Shown: one piece after another, positions 31,826 to 41,215 of the stretch
How the letters are laid out: every line of letters starts with the position of its first letter
Numbering within the stretch: the first letter of the stretch is position 1
Source of the DNA: DATBDE01 sp036270095
Lineage (GTDB): Bacteria > Actinomycetota > Thermoleophilia > Solirubrobacterales > Solirubrobacteraceae
DNA length: 64,000 bases
Direction: 5' to 3'
Assembly: GCA_036270095.1 (NCBI GenBank)
Contig: DATBDE010000149.1
Coordinates: forward strand, 1-64,000
Made by a program: the position numbers and the translations under genes
Notes under the pieces: model-generated
Told to the model about the DNA's origin: nothing
What the model saw: only the letters and a program-made list of their open reading frames with translations
Database searches by the model: none

Positions 31826-32218
31826 ATGATCTCGATCACGACCAAGTCGCCGTACGCGCTGCAGGCGCTCACCGAGCTCGCCCGCACCGGCACCACCGAC
31901 CCGGTGCCGATCGGCGAGCTTGCGCGCCGCCGCGAGATCCCCGTGCAGTTCCTCGAGCAGCTCTTCGCGGTGCTGCGCCGCGCGGGCCTGCTGCGCTCGC
32001 AACGCGGTGTGCACGGCGGCTATGCGTTCGCGCGTGAGCCCGGCGAGATCACCGTGCTCGAGGTCGTCGAGCTGCTCGACGGCGAGCTCGGACGCGACGC
32101 CACCGGCGTGTTCGCGGACGCTGCTAAAGCGGCACGTGACGTGCTCGCCGCGACCACGATCACCGACGTGGTCGAGCGCGAGGCGCGGGCTGCGAACGCG
32201 CCGATGTACCACATCTGA
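31826..32218 (+). CDS. Rrf2-family transcriptional regulator without iron-sulfur cysteines
   Basis: 130 residues from ATG 31826. The winged helix is clear: ISITTKSPYALQALTELA, ELARRREIPVQFLEQLFAVL, RRAGLLRSQRGVHGGYAFAR, EITVLEVVELLDGEL. IscR/NsrR-type members bind a cluster through three Cys in the C-terminal third; this protein has no Cys at all, so it should sense something else or act as a cluster-free repressor (CymR-like). The hexamer TAGGAT lies 19 bases before the start. The next gene, an acyltransferase, follows eight bases after the stop. Confidence 0.88.
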   Translation: MISITTKSPYALQALTELARTGTTDPVPIGELARRREIPVQFLEQLFAVLRRAGLLRSQRGVHGGYAFAREPGEITVLEVVELLDGELGRDATGVFADAAKAARDVLAATTITDVVEREARAANAPMYHI

Positions 32219-32226
32219 AGCCCGCC

Positions 32227-33516
32227 TTGCCGCAGAAATCACGTGATGCCGGGAACCGACCCGTACGCGGGGCGAGGAGCGCGGCGGCCGCGCCCACGCG
32301 GCGCCCGGTCCCGCCGGCAGTCGCTCCGCCCCCGGGAAACCCCCGCTTCGGCGGCCTTGACGCCCTGCGCGGGATGGCCGCGATCGCGGTCGTGGTCACC
32401 CACTGCGCCGCGTACACCGACAACCTCCCGACGACGACCGACCACAGCCTCATCGAGCTCGTGTACCTCCGGGCCGGCCAGCTCGGCGTGTGCATGTTCT
32501 TCGCGCTGTCGGGCTTCCTGCTCTACCGGCCGTTCCTGGCCGCGCAGATCGAAGGCGGGCGACCGCAGCCGTTCGGCGCGTACGCGCGCCGGCGCGTGCT
32601 CCGGGTGGTGCCCGCCTACTGGTTCGCGCTGACCGTGCTGTCGGTCGTTCCCGGCCTCGCGGGGATGTTCGACTCGGGCTGGTGGCAGCAGTACCTCTTC
32701 CTCCGCATCTACTCGCCCAATCCCCTGGCCTCGGGGCTGCCGCAGACCTGGAGCGTGTGCATCGAGGTGGGGATCTACTTCCTGCTGCCGCTCATGGTCC
32801 TCGGCATCGGATGGGTGGTCGCCCGGGCTCCGCGGAAGGCCCAGCCCGCGTGGGCGCTGGCGATCCTCGGGTGCATCAGCCTGCTCAGCATCGGGCTGAT
32901 CGGATGGGGCTACCTCGGGCACCACTTCCTGCTGGTCCACCTCGCTCCGAGCTACCTCTGGTGGTTCTGCGCCGGCATGGCGCTCGCCGTCATCACCGTC
33001 CATCCGCCGGCGCGCCTGCGCGGACTCACCGGTTGGGCCCGGGCGCACCCGGGTGGATGCTGGGCGGTCGCGCTCGTGCCGTTCGCGCTGGCGCTTTGGC
33101 TGGGCCCGTTCGGGCCGGCGGGCAAGTTCGACGTCCAGGAGCTCGTCTGGTTCATCCTCGGCCCGCTCGTGGGGCTGCCGCTACTCGCGCCGGCGGTCTT
33201 CGTCGCGCGGGGCGGCTGGCCGCGCCGCCTGATGCGCCGGCGGACCGTGATGTGGCTCGGGCTCGTGTCCTACGGCATCTTCCTGTGGCACGTCGGGGTC
33301 CTGATCGCCCTGAAGGACATCGGCGTCACCGCCGATCTCACCCCCAACGGGATCATTCCGCTGTTCCTGCTCGTCTTCCCGATCAGCGTCGGTTGCGCGG
33401 CCGTGAGCTACTACTGGGTCGAGCGCCCGTTCTACGCCCTCAAGAACCGCCGGCTGCTCCCCCGCTTCCGCGCAAAGGATCGGTCGGCCCGGGCCCGGGC
33501 CCGGGCGCGGGCGTGA
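32227..33516 (+). CDS. Acyltransferase 3 family membrane protein
   Basis: 429 residues from TTG 32227, the only in-frame start before the conserved region. After a basic, Pro/Ala-rich cytoplasmic N-terminus comes the family signature FGGLDALRGMAAIAVVVTHC with the catalytic-site His, then FFALSGFLLYRPFL and about ten membrane spans, ending YYWVERPFYALKNR. These enzymes (OafA/YrhL type) move acyl groups onto sugars of surface glycans. It opens the envelope region. Its last 77 bases overlap the convergent gene across a (GGGCCC) repeat. Confidence 0.88.
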   Translation: MPQKSRDAGNRPVRGARSAAAAPTRRPVPPAVAPPPGNPRFGGLDALRGMAAIAVVVTHCAAYTDNLPTTTDHSLIELVYLRAGQLGVCMFFALSGFLLYRPFLAAQIEGGRPQPFGAYARRRVLRVVPAYWFALTVLSVVPGLAGMFDSGWWQQYLFLRIYSPNPLASGLPQTWSVCIEVGIYFLLPLMVLGIGWVVARAPRKAQPAWALAILGCISLLSIGLIGWGYLGHHFLLVHLAPSYLWWFCAGMALAVITVHPPARLRGLTGWARAHPGGCWAVALVPFALALWLGPFGPAGKFDVQELVWFILGPLVGLPLLAPAVFVARGGWPRRLMRRRTVMWLGLVSYGIFLWHVGVLIALKDIGVTADLTPNGIIPLFLLVFPISVGCAAVSYYWVERPFYALKNRRLLPRFRAKDRSARARARARA

Positions 33517-35506
33517 TGCCGGGCGGGGCCGTCGTCGGCGCCCACACCTGCATCTTGCTGGTGCTGAAGCGCGTCGGCGCCACGCCCATGCAGATGTTCG
33601 CGTCGAACGGCGCCAGACCGAGGAAGCCGTAGGAGTAGTTCGGCGCGGTCGTGACCAGCCAGCCCTTGTTGGCCGCTGCCCTTATCTGATCGCACGGCGC
33701 GTGCGGCGGGAGGAGCGAGAGCCGGCGGTCGAACCGGTCACCCGCCAGCGCTCCCACCATCGCCCAGCCCGCGAAGGCGACCCGCTCGTGACGCCCAAGC
33801 CCGGGATCGTCAGTGGCCCAGCGCAGGACGGGAAGGCCATGCACCGGGTCGGCGTTCGAGTCGGCGATTCGTGCTGTCCAGCCATCCCCGGTCGGCGCCA
33901 GCACCAGCGCGACGAGGGCCGCGAGGAGGACGCCGGCCCACGCCCCGCGCGGCACCGTGACGCGTGGGTGCCCCACGTGCCGGAGCCGCCGCAGCGCCAG
34001 GAGGAGCAGGGCGCCGGCCGCAGCGGCGGCCAGCACGGCGAGGAACGGTGGCAGCAGCCCATGCGGCAACTGCACCAGCCGGATCACGTTCCACACCGCT
34101 GCGGCCGCGAGCGTTGCGCCCGCGGCCAGGCGGACGCGCCGGCCGCCCTCGCGCGCGGCCAGCGCTACCGTCACCGCGCAGGTGGCGAACACCGGGATCA
34201 GGTAACGGGTCTCCGAGAGCGCCGTCCCCTGCGGCGAGAGGACGAGCGACGAGTGGCTCAGCCCGGTCCCGGGCGTGCGCATCCAGGCCACGAAGCCGAG
34301 GATGGCGGTCGCGCCGGCGATCAGGACCGGGCGGCGGCGCACCAGCGCCATGAAGACCGGCGCAGCGAGGAGCAGGACGATGCCGCCGGCGATCCGCGCC
34401 AGGTACTCGCCCAGATGACCGTCGAGCGTCTCGCCGACCCGTCCCAGCAGTGGGTCGTTGGAGAGGTCGATGATGCGCGGGATGGGGTCCGCGCCGGGCA
34501 GCAGCCGCACGAACGGCCAAAGGGGCGAGCCGTGGTCGATGAAGTTGCGCAGGTACCAGATGCCACCGACCACGAATGCGGCGAGCACAGCCACGAGCAG
34601 CCAGCGGCGCATCCTCCGCAGCCGCGGCCGTATTGCCAGCGTCGCCAGCACGAGCGCCACCGCCAGCGGCACGAGTGGCGTCGTCTTGGTGCCGATGGCC
34701 AGCGCGAAGCCCACGACGGCGATCGGCAGAAGCCGGGGACGCTGCGGCACGGCCGCGCACAGCGCCGCGGTGGCCGATGCCCACGCCAGGACGGGGAGGT
34801 CGGTGAGCACCTCGTTGAGCTGCCGGAGCACCCATGGCACCGTCACCACGGCGGCGACCGCCGCCGCGGCAAACGGCGGCGGCACGCGCAGCGTCCGCAG
34901 GCCGGTCCATCCCGCGGCGATGCACAGCGCTATCGCCGCGAACGGCCAGATCGCGACCGGCACCCACGACCGTGCGATGCCGGCCGCCCACGTCTGGAGC
35001 ACCTCGTCGGTGACCGGGTAGTTCCCGAAGGGGAAGTCGTAGGACAGCGCCGCCACCGTGCCGGGCTTGCCGGATTGCACCCACGTTGCGATCTCGGGGT
35101 CGTGGTAGATCGTCGCGTCGAGGCTGATGTAGGGGTGGAAGAGCGTCCAGGCGAGAAGGAAGACGCCGGCGCCGGCGGCCGCGCCCAACGCGAGCTGCTG
35201 TGGCGCCGAGAGCCGCCTCCACCACGCGGCAATCTCGGCCCGGGGCCGCGGGCGGGGCGCTGGCAGCCTGCGCTGCGCGACGAACCATGTCGTCCCCGCG
35301 GCCAGCGGCAGCGCGACCGGGCTCGAGCCGAGGCCGATCAGTCCGAGCCCCAGAGCCTCGATCACCGCCGCGGCGCCGGCGAGGACGGCGGCGGCGACGA
35401 ACCGCTCGAGCCCGACCGATCCCGTCCGGGCGGCGACGCGCAATCCGGCACCGAAAAGCGCCGCGACGGAGAGCGCGCAGAGCGCTCCGAGGGGGATGAA
35501 CCTCAC
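33440..35506 (-). CDS. Multi-span membrane protein, probable GT-C glycosyltransferase
   Basis: 688 residues, GTG start. About 11-13 hydrophobic segments, with an early outer loop containing LFHPYISLDATIYHDPEIAT, whose acidic residues resemble the catalytic loop of GT-C enzymes using polyprenyl-phosphate sugars. The C-terminus is a periplasmic region (NKGWLVTTAPNYSYGFLGLA, DANICMGVAP) with a Pro/Gly tail. The donor and acceptor cannot be named. It converges on the acyltransferase gene and is likely part of the same glycan machinery. No Shine-Dalgarno. Confidence 0.7.
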   Translation of the reverse strand: MRFIPLGALCALSVAALFGAGLRVAARTGSVGLERFVAAAVLAGAAAVIEALGLGLIGLGSSPVALPLAAGTTWFVAQRRLPAPRPRPRAEIAAWWRRLSAPQQLALGAAAGAGVFLLAWTLFHPYISLDATIYHDPEIATWVQSGKPGTVAALSYDFPFGNYPVTDEVLQTWAAGIARSWVPVAIWPFAAIALCIAAGWTGLRTLRVPPPFAAAAVAAVVTVPWVLRQLNEVLTDLPVLAWASATAALCAAVPQRPRLLPIAVVGFALAIGTKTTPLVPLAVALVLATLAIRPRLRRMRRWLLVAVLAAFVVGGIWYLRNFIDHGSPLWPFVRLLPGADPIPRIIDLSNDPLLGRVGETLDGHLGEYLARIAGGIVLLLAAPVFMALVRRRPVLIAGATAILGFVAWMRTPGTGLSHSSLVLSPQGTALSETRYLIPVFATCAVTVALAAREGGRRVRLAAGATLAAAAVWNVIRLVQLPHGLLPPFLAVLAAAAAGALLLLALRRLRHVGHPRVTVPRGAWAGVLLAALVALVLAPTGDGWTARIADSNADPVHGLPVLRWATDDPGLGRHERVAFAGWAMVGALAGDRFDRRLSLLPPHAPCDQIRAAANKGWLVTTAPNYSYGFLGLAPFDANICMGVAPTRFSTSKMQVWAPTTAPPGITPAPGPGPGPTDPLRGSGGAAGGS

Positions 35507-35546
35507 GGCGGCGACCCTGACAGAACGCCTTGCGGCGCGCGGGGCT

Positions 35547-35583
35547 GCAGCAGGGGCGGCCCGAGCCGGGCCGCCCCTGCTGC
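35547..35583 (-). terminator. Strong 17-bp hairpin terminator
   Basis: GCAGCAGGGGCGGCCCG, three-base loop, then the exact complement (35567-35583). It lies 18 bases after the stop of the minus-strand gene 35602-36293 and upstream of the next minus-strand gene (start 35506). Confidence 0.8.
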
Positions 35584-35601
35584 TGCTACCGCATCACTGC
35601 A

Positions 35602-36293
35602 CTACCCCCGCGTCGCGTTGCCCGCCAGCCAGATGCCGCCCGGACCGCCGACGATTTGGCTGAGGACCGGACAGAACGAGTCGCCGGTAAGCGGCGGCAA
35701 GCTGTCCGACAGACCGACCAGCGCCCCGTTCCCTGATGGCGGCTGGAACGCCGCCGCGTCGAAGTTGACGGGATTGGCGGGATCGGTGTCGTCGACGAGC
35801 GTCCCCGTCGTCGAGAGGGTCAAGGGCGCGCCCGCGAGCTGGCAGTTCGCCGTGATCAACCCCGAGAGGGAGATGCTGCCGTTGAGGGTCATCGTGGCCG
35901 TGGCCGCGCCGGTGCCTGGGTTGAAGCTGCCGGTGATCGGCTGATCGGTGGACAGCGCCACCGTCGGGTTGAGTCCCGGCACGACCACGTCGTGGAAGGT
36001 CTTGGTGGGGCAGGACGAACCCGTGGGGGGGAACGGTGAAATCGCCCGAGCCCCCGTGGTTCAGGGTTCCGTCCATCGTCGCCGGGGGGTCGGGCGGAGT
36101 CGCATTGGGAGCCACGACCTTCGCGCCCTTCAGGCTGCCGAGGTTGCTGACCACGGCGTTGAACTGGAAGTGGAGCGAGTGGACCTTCGCGCTCGCGCTT
36201 GCGGCAAACACAGCGAACGCGCTGACGGTGACGGCCAGCACGATCAGGCAGACGGCGAAGCCGCCGGCCGACGGTCCGCGAGGGCTCTGTCAT
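35602..36293 (-). pseudogene. Small secreted protein with two apparent frameshifts
   Basis: ATG 36293 has a GAGGAAG ribosome site and begins MTEPSRTVG, then the frame must change near 36260 to read the signal peptide FAVCLIVLAVTVSAFAVFA ending ASASA. The mature part KVHSLHFQFNAVVSNLGSLK continues to the seven-G run at 36024-36030, where one extra base breaks it. With six the protein would read TVPPTGSSCPTKTFHDVVVP and join the last open segment (GLNPTVALSTDQPITGSFNP). Total about 230 residues, no family recognised. Sequencing error in the homopolymer and true decay are both possible. Confidence 0.55.
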
Positions 36294-36988
36294 GAGCCTT
36301 CCTCTCGATCGTTGCCTAATTCAATGCGCCTCGAACCTGACACTCGTTGCGCCGATTTTCCGTTACGGCAACGACCTCGGTGACCACCCCGGATTCGAGC
36401 AATGGGCCCATTGAACAGTGGCGTTTATTCCCACGCGCTATGGCCCGAAACCCAACCGGCTTCTATCCAAAATGCGGAGCACCGTGTGCGCCGTGAGGAC
36501 ATCTCCGGGGAGAAGCTCGCGCCTCGACCAACCGGTGTCGCGGCGCGGTCCCTTGTCCAGTGACACCCTGGCGGCACGAAGAGGCCGCAAAAACACAACG
36601 CTCCAAGAAGCGGCCGCGTCCGCTTCTGCTCACCGTGCTAGACGAATCTTGGCTCGGTGCGCAGGGCACTCGCCTTCGGCTTCGCGGAGCCTGGCGCGCC
36701 GCCGCCTCAACGCTCCGGGGGGCGACGGGTCGCCGGCCCCCAGGAAGCCGCGGTGTTCTGCATCCTTCCGGCCCAGGGACGGGCAGCCATGTCTGCATCG
36801 CCGTGTGCGGCCGCACAAGCAGACGTTTGCTATTCATCCCAACTGGCTACCACTGACTGCTTCAGTAGTGGGGCCGCGTTCGCGCACCGGCGAGCGGGAC
36901 GGACCTGACCAAGCCACCGACAGGGGGGAAGCACAACTTCGCCCGGGGTCGACCACAACCTCGAGCCTCCGATGTTGTTGCACCAACT
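36294..36988. other. 695-base gap without a convincing gene
   Basis: Open frames here have shadow-like composition and no signal peptide, motif or ribosome site. Base composition looks less GC-extreme than the neighbours. It contains a weak hairpin around 36849-36873 (CCACT...AGTGG). It should hold the promoter of the glycosidase gene at 36989, but I cannot point to a clear -10. Confidence 0.5.
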
Positions 36989-38008
36989 ATGCGCCGACTG
37001 AGATTGCTCATCCTCACCATCTCCGCCCTCGCCATCCTGGCGATCCCTGCCACCGCCAACGCCGCGTTGAAGATGGGAATCGAAGACGAGAGCGTCTTCG
37101 TCAGCGGGAACCCCGTCGTCAGCTCCGATCAGGGCTACCAGATGCTTCAGGACCTCAAGATCAAGACGATGCGGGTGCTGATCACGCAGTCGTCGGTCCA
37201 GAGCGGCGGCAGCTTCGACTTCACCTCCTACCTGAACACGCTCGCGCAGGCCAGGGCGAACGGCGTGTCGGTCCAGGTGGTGCTCGTCGGCAAGTACCCG
37301 CGGCCGAACGTCACGAGCTACGCCAAGTTCGCAAAGGCCGCAGCTCAGGCGTTGGGGAGCCAGGTGACCTTCTACTCGATCTGGAACGAGCCGAACCTGA
37401 ATGCGTGGATCAAGGGCTCCAACAAGGGCGCGATCTACCGCAAGATCTACACCGCTGGCTATAAGGCCATCCGGCAGGGCGACCGGTCGGCGAAGATCCT
37501 CATGGGCGAGACCGCACCGTTCGTCAGCCGCTCTCCGGGCGAGGCGCCGCTCAAGTTCCTGCGCCAGCTCGCCTGCGTGGACAGCAACTACCGCCCCCTC
37601 CGGGGCAAGAGGTGCCCGGCCCTTACCGCCAACGGCTACGCGCACCACCCCTACGATCTCGACCGCGCGCCCCGGCGCTCGGACCGCGGCGCCGACAGCG
37701 CCACGATCGGGACGCTCAGCAATCTGACGCGCGCTCTGCGCAAGCTGCGCGGCCGCCTCAAGGGGACGCGCAACGTCTACCTGACCGAGTTCGGCTACGC
37801 GGACAGCGGCCCGCACAAGCTGTCCGAGTCCACGCGCGCGAGATACCTCAAGCAGGCGATCTCGATCGCCCGCCACACCCGCGGGATGCGCGAGCTCGTG
37901 CAATACCTGCTCATCAACACGCGCAACGACCCGTTCCCGACCGGGCTGCTGACGCCGAGCGGCACCATGACGCCGTCCTACGCGGCGCTCAAGGCCGCCA
38001 ATCGCTGA
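36989..38008 (+). CDS. Secreted glycoside-hydrolase-like protein (GH39/GH5 fold)
   Basis: 339 residues. Signal peptide 1-25 (LILTISALAILAIPA, cleavage after ANA). TIM-barrel clan A features: acid/base E134 in SIWNEPNLNAW and nucleophile candidate E267 in VYLTEFGYADSG. NGYAHHPYDLDRAP is the strand before the active site. The C-terminus is a typical barrel end (GLLTPSGTMTPSYAALK). Substrate unknown; it probably trims or remodels a surface or environmental polysaccharide. Another enzyme of the same type follows 70 bases later. Confidence 0.8.
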   Translation: MRRLRLLILTISALAILAIPATANAALKMGIEDESVFVSGNPVVSSDQGYQMLQDLKIKTMRVLITQSSVQSGGSFDFTSYLNTLAQARANGVSVQVVLVGKYPRPNVTSYAKFAKAAAQALGSQVTFYSIWNEPNLNAWIKGSNKGAIYRKIYTAGYKAIRQGDRSAKILMGETAPFVSRSPGEAPLKFLRQLACVDSNYRPLRGKRCPALTANGYAHHPYDLDRAPRRSDRGADSATIGTLSNLTRALRKLRGRLKGTRNVYLTEFGYADSGPHKLSESTRARYLKQAISIARHTRGMRELVQYLLINTRNDPFPTGLLTPSGTMTPSYAALKAANR

Positions 38009-38066
38009 GCCGTCCGTGCCCGGCTCGCGTCATCCGTTGACTGCGACCGCTCCGCCGCGCTCGGGC

Positions 38067-38072
38067 TAGGCT
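38067..38072 (+). promoter_or_regulatory. -10 element of a leaderless glycosidase gene
   Basis: TAGGCT, six bases, then TTG 38079. Identical hexamer and spacing to cysK (39324-39329). Confidence 0.55.
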
Positions 38073-38078
38073 GGAAGC

Positions 38079-39305
38079 TTGGCCCGTCGCGGCGTTGTCC
38101 ACGCGTTGCTCGCCGCGTGCGTAGTCCCCTTGGCGGTCGGCGCTGCTCTTGCATCGGCCGGATCCGCGGCTCGTGCTCAGGCCGTCACGAGCGCGAGCCC
38201 TTCGGGAAGCCCCGGCCTGAACGAGGCGGCGGGAGCCTCCCCGACGACCGACGTCACGCCTGCCACCGCGAGCTGTCATCCAAGGCTCGGGCGGGCCGGC
38301 GTATTCGTCGGCGTCAACGCGCCGGATTACGTTCTTGCGAATCCGCACTTTCGTGCGTGCTCGCTCAATGACCTCGTCGCTGCACGCGTGGGCATCGTGC
38401 GCGACGTCTTCCCCTGGGCGGGCATCGAGCTCGCCCCGGGGTTCTATGACTTCGCGAAGACGGATCGGTACGTCGCCGATGCGGCGCGGCACGGCATGCA
38501 GGTCCTCCCGGTGCTGCTCATGGCGCCGAACTTCCGTTCGACCGCGCCGGCGTCCAACCCGAAGCACGGGTTCTACCCGCCGCGAGACCCGAACGACATG
38601 GGTGCCTTCGCCGCCGTCCTGGCGAAGCGGTACGGCCCGGGCGGAGACTTCTGGAAACAGCACCCCGACATCCCCGACGTGCCGATCCGGTCCTGGCAGG
38701 TCTGGAATGAGCCCAACCTCCCCGTGTACTGGGCGGACGGCCCGAGTCCCGAGCGCTACACGGAGCTCCTGAAGGCCACGGCCGCGGGTCTGCGAAGCGT
38801 CGATCCCAACGCGGACATCGTCAGCGCCGGTCTTCCCTACAGCAGCGACCGACGCACGCTCTCGCCGGAGCAGTTTCTCCGCGGCATGTATGCCGCCGGC
38901 GCAAAGGGCAGCTTCACGACCCTGGCCGTGCACCCGTACTCGGACACGGTCACGCGCATGGTGGGCGCGCTGGCGCGGATGCGGCACGTGCTCAACGCCG
39001 GCGGCGACAACGGCGTTCCCATCTGGGTCACTGAGGTCGGGTGGGCGACCAGCGGACCGCCCTCCGTGTTCACGGTCGACAAGCGTCGACAGGCGCAGCT
39101 CATCGGCACCACGGTGCGCACGCTTGCGCGCAAGCGCACCTCCCTCGGCCTGCGAGGGGTCGTGATCTTCACGCTCCGCGACTCGCGCCCCGGCCCGGCC
39201 GACCATGACTACTGGGGGTTCCACGCAGGCCTCTTCGACCTCAAGGGTCAGCCCAAGCCTTCGCTGGCCGCTCTGCGCCAAGCCGCCCGCCGCGTGCGCA
39301 GCTGA
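38079..39305 (+). CDS. Secreted GH39-like glycoside hydrolase
   Basis: 408 residues; the TTG start is supported by the TAGGCT hexamer six bases before it. Signal peptide 1-33 followed by a Ser/Thr/Pro linker. The barrel begins FVGVNAPDYVLANPHF and VRDVFPWAGIELAPGFYDF. Acid/base E211 in VWNEPNLPVYWADG and nucleophile E319 in IWVTEVGWATSG; TTLAVHPYSD precedes the latter. The substrate is unknown. Different enough from its neighbour to be an old duplication or separate acquisition. Confidence 0.82.
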   Translation: MARRGVVHALLAACVVPLAVGAALASAGSAARAQAVTSASPSGSPGLNEAAGASPTTDVTPATASCHPRLGRAGVFVGVNAPDYVLANPHFRACSLNDLVAARVGIVRDVFPWAGIELAPGFYDFAKTDRYVADAARHGMQVLPVLLMAPNFRSTAPASNPKHGFYPPRDPNDMGAFAAVLAKRYGPGGDFWKQHPDIPDVPIRSWQVWNEPNLPVYWADGPSPERYTELLKATAAGLRSVDPNADIVSAGLPYSSDRRTLSPEQFLRGMYAAGAKGSFTTLAVHPYSDTVTRMVGALARMRHVLNAGGDNGVPIWVTEVGWATSGPPSVFTVDKRRQAQLIGTTVRTLARKRTSLGLRGVVIFTLRDSRPGPADHDYWGFHAGLFDLKGQPKPSLAALRQAARRVRS

Positions 39306-39323
39306 TCTCGGGGAGAGCGCCGC

Positions 39324-39329
39324 TAGGCT
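39324..39329 (+). promoter_or_regulatory. -10 element of a leaderless cysK transcript
   Basis: TAGGCT, six bases (CCGCCA), then ATG 39336. One of the clearest examples of the window's leaderless pattern. Confidence 0.6.
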
Positions 39330-39335
39330 CCGCCA

Positions 39336-40280
<945 letters not shown>

Positions 40281-40302
40281 TTGACGCCGGCGGACACATC
40301 GG

Positions 40303-40308
40303 TAATGT
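40303..40308 (+). promoter_or_regulatory. Possible -10 element of the 40316 gene
   Basis: TAATGT, seven bases, then GTG 40316. No Shine-Dalgarno. Confidence 0.45.
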
Positions 40309-40315
40309 CGGACGG

Positions 40316-40807
40316 GTGGTGCGGCGCCGTCTGATACCGCTTGCCGCGATCGGTGCAGCGATCGTTGCCGTCGGGCTCCCCGCCGGGGCGTCCGCCCAGG
40401 GCGGAGGTCCCTTCCCCGGCGACCAGCAGCCCATCTCCGACGAGTACGGCCTCCCGCCGCTGGATCACCCCTCGCACTCCGGTGGCGCGGGCGGCACGGC
40501 CACCGGCGGTGGCAGCTCCAGCGGGGTCTTCGGGACGTCTGGCGGATCGGCCGACTCGAGCCTGCGCGTGGGTGACGTCCACCGCGGCGAGGCTCCTCGC
40601 GGATCTGCCGGCGCGGGACGCCAGGGCGGCGACCAAGCATCCGCCGGGCGGGTGGGCATCGGACGCCCGATTCCCCCGCCCACCTCCCAGGCCTCGGATC
40701 CGCGCGGCGGCTTCGACGTGCTCCTGCTCGTACTGGCGGGGCTGGCCGCGGCGGGGCTCGTCGTGGCTGGGCTCGCGCAGATCCGGCGGCCGGGGCGGCC
40801 GATCTAG
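40316..40807 (+). CDS. Membrane-anchored secreted protein of unknown function
   Basis: 163 residues from GTG 40316 (a second GTG follows directly). Signal peptide 1-27 (RRLIPLAAIGAAIVAVGLPA, cleavage after ASA). The middle is Gly/Ser/Pro-rich low complexity. A C-terminal membrane span (GFDVLLLVLAGLAAAGLVVA) and a basic end (QIRRPGRPI) give the layout of a surface-anchored protein. No family recognised. Ends convergent with the next gene, overlapping by four bases. Confidence 0.7.
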   Translation: MVRRRLIPLAAIGAAIVAVGLPAGASAQGGGPFPGDQQPISDEYGLPPLDHPSHSGGAGGTATGGGSSSGVFGTSGGSADSSLRVGDVHRGEAPRGSAGAGRQGGDQASAGRVGIGRPIPPPTSQASDPRGGFDVLLLVLAGLAAAGLVVAGLAQIRRPGRPI

Positions 40808-41211
40808 CGGAAGTAGAACGCCGGGGGCAGCGCGATCCGCGGGTTGAGCCAGTACGCCACCTCCATCTGATGCCGGGCCCGGGTCGGCTGGCCGTCGGCG
40901 ACGAGGAGGATCGCCCAGTCGCGCCAAAGCGCCCAGTCGGTCGGATCGGCCTGGACGGCACGCGCAAACGCGTGGTCGGCGACCGCCCCACCGCCGCCGC
41001 GCGCCAGTGCCTCGGCCGCGACGCCGCTCGCCGCCGCGGCCGACGCTCCGGAGACGCCCTCCGCCACGCGCGCTGCCTGCGCGTAGTGGCCCGCGCGCGC
41101 GAGATCGCGGGCGTGCTGGAGGTCAGCAGCCTGCCGCTGTGCGACGACCAGGTAGATGCCGGCCACCAGGCAACACACAGCCACGGCGATGGCCGCTAGT
41201 CGCGAGGGCAT
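40804..41211 (-). CDS. Small membrane protein with TPR-like region
   Basis: 135 residues from ATG 41211; ATG 41277 or a later start is possible. One N-terminal span (LAAIAVAVCCLVAGIYLVVA), then helical Ala-rich sequence whose pattern (ARDLARAGHYAQAARVAEGV, DHAFARAVQADPTDWALWRD) resembles tetratricopeptide repeats. Ends LNPRIALPPAFYFR. Divergent from the ligase-like gene, with a four-base gap between start codons. O-antigen-ligase proteins elsewhere often carry a C-terminal TPR part, so the two could act together (inference). Confidence 0.6.
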   Translation of the reverse strand: MPSRLAAIAVAVCCLVAGIYLVVAQRQAADLQHARDLARAGHYAQAARVAEGVSGASAAAASGVAAEALARGGGGAVADHAFARAVQADPTDWALWRDWAILLVADGQPTRARHQMEVAYWLNPRIALPPAFYFR

Positions 41212-41215
41212 CGAG

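Noticed and set aside
33484..33513. GGGCCC run as an independent regulatory repeat
   Set aside because: It is fully coding on both strands as C-terminal low-complexity tails; no separate role can be supported.
36294..36988. Open frame 36418-37464 as a gene in the 695-base gap
   Set aside because: It runs into the glycosidase gene in another frame, has no start signal, and its composition is that of a shadow.
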